Assembly: GCA_050699055.1 (NCBI GenBank)
Contig: JBOHCT010000007.1
Span: 1-42,650 of the forward strand
From: JBOHCT01 sp050699055
Lineage (GTDB): Bacteria; Actinomycetota; Actinomycetes; Streptosporangiales; JBOHCT01
Reading direction: 5' to 3'
Length of the DNA: 42,650 bases
Under the pieces are notes generated by a model. It was not told where the DNA came from. It saw only the letters and a program-made list of their open reading frames with translations, and did no database searches. A program made the position numbers and the translations under genes. Positions 34,768-42,306 of the stretch are shown here, piece after piece (positions within the stretch are counted from its first letter, which is position 1; the number at the start of each line of letters is the position of its first letter).

Positions 34768-35811
34768 ATGACGACCCTGATGCGCGGTGAGATCGAGGAG
34801 CAGCCGGCGGCGCTGCGTCGAACGCTCGACGGCCTGCGTCCCCTCATCCCGGAGATCGCGGCCCTCGGCAGAGAGACCAGGCAGGTGCTGTTCATCGGTC
34901 GGGGCTCCTCCGACAACGCAGCCGTGTACGGTCGGTACCTCGCCGAGGTGCGGTGCGGGCGGCTCGCGACGCTGGCCTCCCCGTCGGTCGCGACCGTCTA
35001 CCGCGGACGGCTCGACCTCGACGGCGTACTGGCGGTCGCGCTGTCCCAGTCGGGGCGCACCGAGGAGATCGTCGAGACCCTCGACTGGGCACGCGACTGC
35101 GGTGCGCGCACGGTGGCGGTCACGAACGCGACAGGGTCGCCGCTCGCCGAGGTCGCCGACCTCACACTCGTGACAGGTGCCGGTACCGAGCGTGCGGTCC
35201 CGGCCACGAAGACCTACGTCACGCAGCTCGGCGCTCTCGCCTGTCTCGCGCTCGGCCTGGGCGGGGCCGATGACCTGGCTGAGCCGCTGGCGCGTGTCCC
35301 GGACGAGATCGAGCGGATGGTGGCGAAGGCGGACGCGGCCGAGGCGCTCGCGGCCGAGCTGGCCGGCGCGGGCGGCCTGGTGGTGTCCGGTCGGGGGTTC
35401 GCGTTCTCCACCGCGCTCGAGCTCGCCCTGAAGTTCGAGGAGGCCTGTTACGTCCCGGCGATCGGGCTCTCCTACGCCGACCTGCTGCACGGGCCGATCG
35501 CCGTCCTCGACGCGGACACTCCCGCGCTGCTGGTGTCGCCGGACGAGGGTGCGGTCGTATCCGACATGCGCGTGCTCGCGGACCGCGTGACGTCCGTGGG
35601 GGTACCCGTCTACGCGATCGGCGGAGGGGTGGGGTTGGCCGGCGTGGGCCGGACCGCTCTGGCCGGGCCGGCGCTACCGGAGGAGCTCGCCCCGCTCGGG
35701 CTCGTCGTTCCAGGTCAGCTCGCCGCGGAGGCACTGGCGCGGCGGCTCGGCATCGATCCCGACCGCCCGCGAGGACTCGGCAAGGTGACCCAGACCTCGC
35801 CGGGCCGTTGA
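34768..35811 (+). CDS. SIS-domain glucosamine-6-phosphate deaminase (NagB-II/AgaS-like)
   Basis: 347 aa with two SIS domains and no glutaminase domain. The N-terminal EIEEQPAALRRTL, first-domain FIGRGSSDNAAVYG, SQSGRTEEIVETL and PATKTYVTQL, and second-domain LSYADLLHGPIAVLD resemble the isomerase half of GlmS. Stand-alone versions beside nagA act as NagB-II, converting GlcN-6-P to fructose-6-P and ammonia. The ATG at 34768 is chosen because EIEEQP is the conserved start; a TTG at 34753 would overlap nagA by eight bases. It precedes the truncated HPr frame by 16 bp. Confidence 0.86.
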   Translation: MTTLMRGEIEEQPAALRRTLDGLRPLIPEIAALGRETRQVLFIGRGSSDNAAVYGRYLAEVRCGRLATLASPSVATVYRGRLDLDGVLAVALSQSGRTEEIVETLDWARDCGARTVAVTNATGSPLAEVADLTLVTGAGTERAVPATKTYVTQLGALACLALGLGGADDLAEPLARVPDEIERMVAKADAAEALAAELAGAGGLVVSGRGFAFSTALELALKFEEACYVPAIGLSYADLLHGPIAVLDADTPALLVSPDEGAVVSDMRVLADRVTSVGVPVYAIGGGVGLAGVGRTALAGPALPEELAPLGLVVPGQLAAEALARRLGIDPDRPRGLGKVTQTSPGR

Positions 35812-35827
35812 CGGCGGGGGAGCGACT

Positions 35828-35983
35828 GTGGCCGAGCGTCGGGTGACTGTGGAGGCGGCGGGGGGCCTGCACGCCCGGGTCGCCGCGCGGTTCGTCCACA
35901 CCGCGTCGAAGGCGCCGGGCGAGGCGAGGGTCGGCCGCTCAGGTGGGGAGCCTGGCCGCAGGGGCAGCGGGGTACTCGTGTAG
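35828..35983 (+). pseudogene. Truncated HPr-like phosphocarrier (N-terminal part only)
   Basis: A 51-codon frame from the GTG at 35828, behind GGGGGAG. RRVTVEAAGGLHARVAARFVH is clearly HPr-like, with His15 at the exact position of the phosphorylated His and Arg17 conserved; the usual Pro18 is Val. After ASKAPGEARVG the match fades, and the frame stops near where HPr would have Ser46, about 35 residues short. No other frame downstream restores the C-terminal helix. It is either a decayed PTS component or a shortened, perhaps still phosphorylatable, peptide. No enzyme I gene is adjacent. Confidence 0.7.
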
Positions 35984-36027
35984 GGCACTCAGGTCTCCGA
36001 CCGGTCAATGATCCACTATGTGACCCC

Positions 36028-36056
36028 TTGACCACCTCGCGTAACGAAGGTAACTT
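36028..36056 (+). promoter_or_regulatory. Promoter of the GH3-NamZ-AmiE operon
   Basis: TTGACC (36028-36033), a 17-bp spacer and TAACTT (36051-36056) form a good SigA/HrdB-type promoter, giving a leader of about 45 nt before the GTG at 36107. GTAAC occurs twice in and beside the -10 box (36041-36045 and 36050-36054) and CGTTAC at 36076-36081 mirrors it, which could be an operator. Confidence 0.65.
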
Positions 36057-36106
36057 CCGCATATCTCGGTGATGCCGTTACTAAGTTGCGCATCGTGGGA
36101 GGGATC

Positions 36107-37927
36107 GTGCACCGACCCACCACCCGCCTGACCCGTGCCGCCTCCACCCTGGCGGCCGGAGTGGCGGCGACACTCGTCGTGGGGTTCCTCCCGGGGAGCG
36201 CCCACGCGGCCGGCCAGGGCGGCGAACACCGGAGCGTTCGCGCGAGGATCGTCCAGATGATCCACCGGATGACGCTCCAGGAGAAGGTCGGCCAGCTGTT
36301 CATCACCTACGCCTACGGCGACAGCGCCGACACCACTGATCCAGCGGATGTCGCCGCGAACCAGAAGGTGTACGGCGTCGACAACGCCAAGCAGCTGATC
36401 GACAAGTACCACCTCGGCGGGATCATCTACTACAGCTGGTCGGACAACGTGAACAGCCCACGGCAGATAGCCAGGCTGTCCAACGGCATCCAGCGGGCCG
36501 CGACCAGTCAGCGGGTACCGGTCCCCGCACTGGTCGCCACCGACCAGGAAGGCGGCATCGTGGCCAGGGTCGGCCCGCCCGCGACGCAGCTCCCCGGCAA
36601 CATGGCGCTCGGCGCCGGCCGGAGCACGGACGACGCGTACGCCGCCGCGCACATCACCGGCGAGGAGCTGAAGGCGATCGGGATCAACCAGGACTACGCC
36701 CCGGTCTCCGACGTCAACGTCAACCCACGCAACCCGGTCATCGGCGTGCGGTCGTTCGGGTCCGACCCCCAGCTCGTCGCGAACATGGCGGCGGCGCAGG
36801 TGGACGGGTACCAGGACGCGGGGATCGCGGCGACCGCCAAGCACTTCCCCGGACACGGCGACACCGACGTCGACAGCCACACCGGCATCCCGATCATCCA
36901 CCACACGCGGGAGCAGTGGAGACAGATCGACATGCCGCCGTTCAAGGCCGACATCGAGCACGGCATCGACGCGATCATGACCGCGCACATCGAGGTGCCG
37001 TCCCTCGACCCGTCCGGCGACCCGGCGACGCTGTCCAAGCCGATCATCACCGGCATCCTGCGGCACAAGCTCCATTTCGACGGGGTCGTCGTCACCGACG
37101 CGCTCGATATGGCCGGCGTACGCGAGAAGTACGGCGACGCGCGGGTGCCCGTACTCGCGCTGAAGGCCGGAGTCGACATGCTGCTGAAGCCGCCCGACGG
37201 CGGGCTCGACCTGCAGTACCATGCGGTCATCGACGCCGTGAAGAGCGGCGAGCTCAAGATGCACCGCATCAACCAGGCGGTCGCCCGGATCCTGCGGCTG
37301 AAGTTCAAGATCGGGCTGTTCAAGGACCCATACGTCGACGTGTCCAAGGTCGACGACGTGGTTGGCACGCCCCAGCACCTCTCCAAGGCCCAGCGCATCA
37401 CGGACAAGACCGTGACGCTCGTCAAGAACGACGCCGAGCTGCTGCCTCTCTCGGCCGACCAGCGGCGCGACGTGCTGGTGACCGGATGGGGGAGTGGCAC
37501 CACCCGGACACTCGCCGGCGACATCCGGGCGAAGGGACAGGACGTCGACCGCTACTACACCGGCAGCCCGACCGACGCCGAGATCGCGGCCGCCGTCGAG
37601 AAGGGCAAGGCCCACGACCTCACGGTCGTGACGACGAGCCGGGCGTGGGACGACGCCCAGCAGGCCAGGCTCGTGCGGAAGCTCGTCGCCGCCGGCAAGC
37701 CCGTGATCGCCGTGGCCGTACGCGACCCGTATGACATCGCGTCCTTCACCGACGCGAAGACCTACCTCACCACCTACTCCTACGGCGCGGTCGCCCTGAC
37801 CTCGCTCACGGGGGTGCTCTTCGGCGAGGTCGAACCACGGGGCAAGCTCCCCGTCATGATCCCGAAGGCCGGGACGCAGGACGAGGTGCTCTACCCGTTC
37901 GGGTACGGCCTGTCGTACGGCTCGTAA
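36107..37927 (+). CDS. Secreted GH3 beta-N-acetylglucosaminidase (NagZ type)
   Basis: 606 aa. A signal peptide ends near residue 35 (GSAHA-AG). The catalytic (beta/alpha)8 domain has the NagZ-specific acid/base loop KHFPGHGDTDVDSH (residues 245-258) and the nucleophile Asp331 in VVVTDALDMAG. A C-terminal domain of about 200 residues (ITDKTVTLVKNDAELLPL, FGYGLSYG) completes the Bacillus-like two-domain form. It should release non-reducing GlcNAc from peptidoglycan or chitin fragments outside the cell. The GTG at 36107 is placed by GGGAGGGA just upstream; a TTG at 36086 is an alternative. Confidence 0.9.
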   Translation: MHRPTTRLTRAASTLAAGVAATLVVGFLPGSAHAAGQGGEHRSVRARIVQMIHRMTLQEKVGQLFITYAYGDSADTTDPADVAANQKVYGVDNAKQLIDKYHLGGIIYYSWSDNVNSPRQIARLSNGIQRAATSQRVPVPALVATDQEGGIVARVGPPATQLPGNMALGAGRSTDDAYAAAHITGEELKAIGINQDYAPVSDVNVNPRNPVIGVRSFGSDPQLVANMAAAQVDGYQDAGIAATAKHFPGHGDTDVDSHTGIPIIHHTREQWRQIDMPPFKADIEHGIDAIMTAHIEVPSLDPSGDPATLSKPIITGILRHKLHFDGVVVTDALDMAGVREKYGDARVPVLALKAGVDMLLKPPDGGLDLQYHAVIDAVKSGELKMHRINQAVARILRLKFKIGLFKDPYVDVSKVDDVVGTPQHLSKAQRITDKTVTLVKNDAELLPLSADQRRDVLVTGWGSGTTRTLAGDIRAKGQDVDRYYTGSPTDAEIAAAVEKGKAHDLTVVTTSRAWDDAQQARLVRKLVAAGKPVIAVAVRDPYDIASFTDAKTYLTTYSYGAVALTSLTGVLFGEVEPRGKLPVMIPKAGTQDEVLYPFGYGLSYGS

Positions 37928-37937
37928 GGAGGCGAGG

Positions 37938-38009
37938 ATGCGCGCTGTTCCGTTAGGGCTCGCCGCGGGCGCTCTCGTGGCCGGCCGTACGGTCACCCGA
38001 GGGAAGTGA
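37938..38009 (+). CDS. Small hydrophobic reading frame between GH3 and namZ
   Basis: 23 codons starting ATG at 37938 behind a strong AAGGAGG (37926-37932), ending TGA at 38007-38009, six bases before the namZ start. The peptide begins with an Arg and a hydrophobic Ala/Leu/Gly-rich run (PLGLAAGALVAG), like the start of a signal peptide, and ends in TVTRGK. It may be a translated coupling peptide, or the stub of a lost secreted protein. No homologue is recognised. Confidence 0.4.
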   Translation: MRAVPLGLAAGALVAGRTVTRGK

Positions 38010-38015
38010 GAGCAC

Positions 38016-39314
38016 ATGCAGGTGCGACGCAGACACGTCCTCGCGGGGTTCGCCGGCGCGGCGGCGGCGCCCTTCCTCGGCGACATCGCGGCCGCCACGG
38101 GCGGCAACCCGCCGGGGAGGGCAGTCGGACGCAGGGTCAGTACGGGTGTGGAGGAGCTGATCGCGAGCGGCTACGCGGCCGTACGCGGGCAGAAGGTCGG
38201 GGTCATCACGAACCCCACCGGTGTCCTGCCGGACCTGCGCCACGAGGTGGACGTGATGGCCGGCGACGACCGCATCGACCTCGCCGCGGTCTTCGGCCCC
38301 GAGCACGGCTTCCGTGGGACCTCGCAGGCGGGTGGCTCGGAGGGGTCGTACAAGGACCCGCGGACCGGCCTGCCCGTCTACGACACCTACGGCAAGGGGC
38401 CCGACGAGCTCGCCGACATCTTCGCGGGGTCCGGCGTCGACACGCTGATGTTCGACATCCAGGACGTCGGCGCCCGCTTCTACACCTACATCTGGACGAT
38501 GTACGACTCGATGCGCGGCGCGGCCATGGCAGGCAAGCGGTTCGTCGTCCTCGACCGGCCGAACCCGATCACCGGCCTCGACGCGTACGGGCCGGTGTTG
38601 CACCGGGAGTACGCGACGTTCGTCGGCCGTGAGCCGATCTCCCAGCAGCACGGCATGACGGTCGGCGAGCTGGCACGACTGTTCAACGGCGAGTTCGTGC
38701 CGAAGCGGGTCGGAAAGAAGGTCGACCTCGAGGTCATCCGCATGCGTCATTGGCGACGGAACCTCGCCTACGCCGACACCGGCCTGCCGTGGGTGATGCC
38801 GTCGCCCAACATGCCGACTGTCGACACCGCGTGGGTGTACCCGGGCACGTGCATGTTCGAGGGGACGACCGCGTCGGAGGGCAGGGGGACGACTCGCCCC
38901 TTCGAGATCACCGGCGCGCCGTACCTCGACTGGCACTGGGCCGACGGCCTCGCCTCCGCCGGACTGCCCGGCGCGGGTTTCCGCGAGACATATTTCACGC
39001 CCACGTTCTCCAAGTGGAAGGGCGAGACCTGCGCCGGGCTCCAGCTCTACGTCGCCGACCGCGGGTCCTTCAACGCCATCCACACCGCCATCACGATGCT
39101 CGTCGCGGCCAAACGAAGCTACCCGGACTTCGCGTGGCGATCGGACAACTGGATCGACAAGCTGACAGGTTCCGACTACGTGCGCAAGGCGATCGACGCC
39201 GGCAAGAGCGCCGACCAGGTCGTCGGCGGGTGGCAGGACGAGCTCGCGGCGTTTCGGCGGACCCGGGCGAGGTACGTCATCTACCGAAAGGTGCACGGCC
39301 ATGGCACGGTCTAG
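38016..39314 (+). CDS. Exo-beta-N-acetylmuramidase NamZ-like (DUF1343, GH171)
   Basis: 432 aa. The N-terminus VRRRHVLAGFAGAAAAPFLG resembles a Tat signal, so the enzyme is secreted. DUF1343 motifs are VGVITNPTGVLPDLRHEVDVM (in pieces ITNPTGVL and RHEVDVM), FGPEHGFRGTSQAG, DIQDVGARFYTYI, VLDRPNPITG, SPNMPT and EGTTASEGRGT. In Bacillus subtilis the family member NamZ (YbbC) cleaves MurNAc from the non-reducing end of peptidoglycan glycans and works with NagZ, the product type encoded just upstream. GGGAAG precedes the ATG. Its 3' end overlaps the serine hydrolase gene by 14 bp. Confidence 0.9.
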   Translation: MQVRRRHVLAGFAGAAAAPFLGDIAAATGGNPPGRAVGRRVSTGVEELIASGYAAVRGQKVGVITNPTGVLPDLRHEVDVMAGDDRIDLAAVFGPEHGFRGTSQAGGSEGSYKDPRTGLPVYDTYGKGPDELADIFAGSGVDTLMFDIQDVGARFYTYIWTMYDSMRGAAMAGKRFVVLDRPNPITGLDAYGPVLHREYATFVGREPISQQHGMTVGELARLFNGEFVPKRVGKKVDLEVIRMRHWRRNLAYADTGLPWVMPSPNMPTVDTAWVYPGTCMFEGTTASEGRGTTRPFEITGAPYLDWHWADGLASAGLPGAGFRETYFTPTFSKWKGETCAGLQLYVADRGSFNAIHTAITMLVAAKRSYPDFAWRSDNWIDKLTGSDYVRKAIDAGKSADQVVGGWQDELAAFRRTRARYVIYRKVHGHGTV

Positions 39315-41085
39315 GATCAGGGCGCGGGGGATCGGTGCGGTGATCGTGGCGGGCGCGGCGGCCGGCGCGCTGGTCGCAGGTCCGCTCCCGGCTTCGGCGG
39401 CCGACAAGCCCGGTCCGCCGACGGTCACCGCCGACGACGTCCACTTCACCCCGGGTACCAGGCTGCACTACGGCACCGCCCGCGAGGCTGGGCTCGTGCC
39501 GCGGTACGTACGGCAGCTGAGGGGCTCGATCGCCGGGTACCTGAAGCCGTCGCCGACGCACCCCGAGTACGCCGGCGCCGTGGAGATCGCGGGACGCGAC
39601 GGGGTGATCGCGAGCCACGAGGCCGTCGGCTATGCCCTGCGGTACGCGAGCTACGACGCCGAGACCGGCAAGGCCACAGAGCTGCCGCGCGGCCAGTGGA
39701 TTCCGGCGCGGCGGGACACGATCTTCGACCTCGCGTCGGTATCGAAGCTGTTCACCTCGATCGCGGCGGTCCAGCTGATCCAGCGTGGCGCGATCGACCT
39801 GAACGCCCCGGTGGCGTCGTACGTCCCCGCCTTCGCGCGGCACGGCAAGGGCGACATCACGGTCAGGAACCTGCTGACCCACACCTCGGGTCTCCCGCCC
39901 GATCCGAGCCCTTCGCTGTGCTCCTACGACACCAACGCGCAGCGGTGGGCCGCGGTGTACGCGACGAAGCCGGTGGCGCCTCCGGACACGAGGTACATCT
40001 ACTCCGACATCAACATGATGACGCTGCAGAAGGTCATCGAGACGGTGACCGGCAAGTCCCTGGACAGGGTCGTACGTCACAGGATCACCGCGCCGCTCGG
40101 GATGAGCGACACCATGTACAACCCGCCGGCGTCACTCAAGCCGCGCATCGCCGCGACCGAGTACCAGCCGTGGACTGACCGGGGCATGGTCTGGGGAAGC
40201 GTCCACGACGAGAACGCCTACTGCCTCGGCGGCGTCGCGGGGCACGCGGGCGTCTTCTCGACCGCCCATGACCTGGCGATCCTCGCCCAGACGATCCTGA
40301 ACGGGGGCAGGTACGGCCACACCCGCATCCTGAGCACCGACTCGGTGCGGGCGCTGCTGACCGACTTCAACACCGCCTTCCCCGGCCACGAGCACGGTCT
40401 CGGCTTCGAGCTGAACCAGCGGTGGTACATGGACGCGCTCTCGTCGCCGGTGACCGCCGGACACACCGGGTACACAGGCCCCTCCATCGTCATCGACCCG
40501 ATCTCGCACTCGTTCGTCATCCTGCTCGCCAACCGCGTGCACCCGACCCGCGACTGGGGGAGCAACAACCCGTCCCGTCGGGCGGTCGCCCGCGACCTCG
40601 CACGCGCCCTCCCGGTCAAGCCGGCGAAGGGAGGCGAGACGTGGTTCTCGGGGATAGGCGACCTGCGGACCGCCACGCTCGCGCTCCCGCTCGACGTGCC
40701 CGCCGAGGGTGGCAGGATCTCGTTCGACCTCTGGTACGACACCGAGGGCGGGTACGACATCGGCACGTTCCAGGCATCCACCGACGGCGGTGAGACGTGG
40801 CAGAATGTGCCGCTCGACCTGCGCATCGGCCCGTACACCTGGTCGAACGGCGGCGACTTCTCCGGCTTCGAGGGCAGGCGCTGGGCGAAGGTCGAGGCGA
40901 CGCTGCCCGGCGGCGTGACAGACGTGCGCTGGCGCTATGCCACCGACACGCTGTACGAGGGGCGTGGGGTGTACGTCGACGGCGTCCGCGCGTGGAGCGC
41001 CGACGGGACCCTGCTGTTCAACGGGTCGCGGCCGCGCGACGCGGCGGTGTTCCAGCCGGAAGGCTGGACACGGAGCGCGAACTAG
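39301..41085 (+). CDS. Secreted serine hydrolase (AmiE/YbbE-like, beta-lactamase fold) with C-terminal beta-sandwich
   Basis: 594 aa. The signal peptide ends at PASAA-DK. The penicillin-binding/beta-lactamase fold shows nucleophile Ser146 and Lys149 (LASVSKLFT), Tyr234 in IYSDINMM, and GHTGYTGPS as the third motif, as in Bacillus AmiE (YbbE), which removes peptides from MurNAc. Residues from about 440 on (DLWYDTEGGYDIGTF, STDGGETWQNVP, GFEGRRWAKVE, GRGVYVDGVRAW) look like the MAM-like domain of immune inhibitor A proteases and may bind carbohydrate. Translation overlaps namZ. Confidence 0.86.
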   Translation: MARSRIRARGIGAVIVAGAAAGALVAGPLPASAADKPGPPTVTADDVHFTPGTRLHYGTAREAGLVPRYVRQLRGSIAGYLKPSPTHPEYAGAVEIAGRDGVIASHEAVGYALRYASYDAETGKATELPRGQWIPARRDTIFDLASVSKLFTSIAAVQLIQRGAIDLNAPVASYVPAFARHGKGDITVRNLLTHTSGLPPDPSPSLCSYDTNAQRWAAVYATKPVAPPDTRYIYSDINMMTLQKVIETVTGKSLDRVVRHRITAPLGMSDTMYNPPASLKPRIAATEYQPWTDRGMVWGSVHDENAYCLGGVAGHAGVFSTAHDLAILAQTILNGGRYGHTRILSTDSVRALLTDFNTAFPGHEHGLGFELNQRWYMDALSSPVTAGHTGYTGPSIVIDPISHSFVILLANRVHPTRDWGSNNPSRRAVARDLARALPVKPAKGGETWFSGIGDLRTATLALPLDVPAEGGRISFDLWYDTEGGYDIGTFQASTDGGETWQNVPLDLRIGPYTWSNGGDFSGFEGRRWAKVEATLPGGVTDVRWRYATDTLYEGRGVYVDGVRAWSADGTLLFNGSRPRDAAVFQPEGWTRSAN

Positions 41086-41107
41086 GCGCCGGCGTTTTGT
41101 GGCGCCT
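41084..41107 (+). terminator. Stem-loop at the end of the serine hydrolase gene
   Basis: AGGCGCC (41084-41090) pairs with GGCGCCT (41101-41107) across a 10-nt loop containing TTTT. It begins within the TAG stop codon (41083-41085). A weak, GC-rich terminator or attenuator before the lipoprotein gene. Confidence 0.5.
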
Positions 41108-41203
41108 GAATTGTCGCTCGGCGTTCCGGCCACATATGGTCGGTCGGAGCGTGTACCGCAAGGCCGCGCGCGCCCATGTTCACCGACACGAAAGTCAGGC
41201 ACT

Positions 41204-42076
41204 ATGCGTCTGCGTACCGCGACCGGCCGGCGACGGCTCGCCGCGATCATCGGCACCAGCGCGGTGGTCGCGGTCGGGGCGGCCGCCTGTGGGGGCGGCG
41301 GGACCGGGGCCGCCCCTACGGCCAAGACCGTACGGTCCGCGTACACCTCGACCACCGCCACGAAGACCGCCAAGACGAGCCTGTCCGCGAAGCTCGCCGC
41401 GAACGGACAGAACCGCACCCAGCAGGGCAAGGGGGTCGTGAACTTCGGCAACGACCGGATGGACCTGAGCTTCCAGGCGCAAGCCGGCTCGTACGAGACC
41501 CGTCTCGTCGGCGACACCCTGTACCAACATCTGAAGCGACAGGCCCAGGCACCGCAGAGCAAGAAGGCAAGTAAGAGCCCCTGGCTCAAGGTCAACCTCC
41601 CCAAGATCGCCAAGCACAAGGGCGGCACACAGTTCGTGGCGGCGCAGCAGCGCAGCAACCCCGTCCACCTGCTGTCGTACCTCGAGGGCACGAGCGGATC
41701 TGTCAAGAAGGCCGGCACGCAGACCATCAGCGGCACCGACGCGACCCACTACCGTGCCACTGTCGATCTCAACGCGCTCGCGGGCACTCCCGATCACTCC
41801 AAGAAGCTCGTTTCCTCGCTGAAGAAGCAGGTCGGCGGGCACACCCTGCCCGTAGACGTGTGGCTCGACGGCAACAACCGCGTCGTGCAGCAGCGCATGG
41901 TCTTCCCCCTCGGCCAGTCGGCCAGCCCATCGACGGGCAAGAAGAACAAGCAAACGGCGAACCTGACCGTCACCACGCGGTTCTACGACTACGGGTCGGC
42001 TGCAGACATCACGCGTCCGTCCGGCAAGGTCCTCGACGCCACGCCGATCGTCCTCAAGCGGCTGGGCAGCGGGTAG
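41204..42076 (+). CDS. LppX/LprAFG-like lipoprotein
   Basis: 290 aa. The signal peptide IIGTSAVVAVGAAACGGG carries a lipobox with Cys29, so the protein is attached outside the membrane. The mature part begins with a Thr/Ala-rich linker, then RSAYTSTTATKTAKTSLSAKL, NFGNDRMDLSFQ and LPVDVWLDGNNRVVQQRMVF, the pattern of the LppX/LprG fold that holds lipids or glycolipids in mycobacteria. The ligand is unknown. The ATG at 41204 has only a weak GAAAG upstream. It follows a hairpin, so it may have its own promoter; a link to wall recycling is only positional. Confidence 0.8.
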   Translation: MRLRTATGRRRLAAIIGTSAVVAVGAAACGGGGTGAAPTAKTVRSAYTSTTATKTAKTSLSAKLAANGQNRTQQGKGVVNFGNDRMDLSFQAQAGSYETRLVGDTLYQHLKRQAQAPQSKKASKSPWLKVNLPKIAKHKGGTQFVAAQQRSNPVHLLSYLEGTSGSVKKAGTQTISGTDATHYRATVDLNALAGTPDHSKKLVSSLKKQVGGHTLPVDVWLDGNNRVVQQRMVFPLGQSASPSTGKKNKQTANLTVTTRFYDYGSAADITRPSGKVLDATPIVLKRLGSG

Positions 42077-42271
42077 TCCGTCCCGGCCCGGGCGCTCCGG
42101 CCAGGTCGCCGATCCGTCATCGCGGCGGGGTGTCGGAGCAACCGCGCTACCGGCGGCGCGGTGTCAGACATGTCGCGGTAGCTGACGGTCGTGTGTGAGG
42201 GATCGGGTCGCCGGCGGCGCGGTCCTACGGCCGGGGCACCGGGACCGGATACCTCCTGTTGCTTTGCGCCG

Positions 42272-42300
42272 TTGACCTACGCCTGCCTCGCAAGTAAGTT
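42272..42300 (+). promoter_or_regulatory. Promoter of the RpiR/MurR-type gene, leaderless
   Basis: TTGACC (42272-42277), 17 bp, TAAGTT (42295-42300), then TCCTAC and the ATG at 42307. The -10 to ATG distance of six bases predicts an mRNA that begins at or next to the start codon. It shares the same -35 and nearly the same -10 with the GH3 operon promoter. The rest of the intergenic region 42077-42271 shows no gene. Confidence 0.7.
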
Positions 42301-42306
42301 TCCTAC

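Noticed and set aside
35990..36006. CAGGTCTCCGACCGGT upstream of the GH3 promoter as a possible second DasR site
   Set aside because: It keeps GGTCT but does not align with the rest of the dre core and is not symmetric about the expected centre.
36005..38107. 700-codon open frame on the minus strand across the GH3 gene
   Set aside because: Antisense shadow of the GH3 coding region, whose catalytic motifs and signal peptide are clear. The reverse frame has no motif and no ribosome-binding site.
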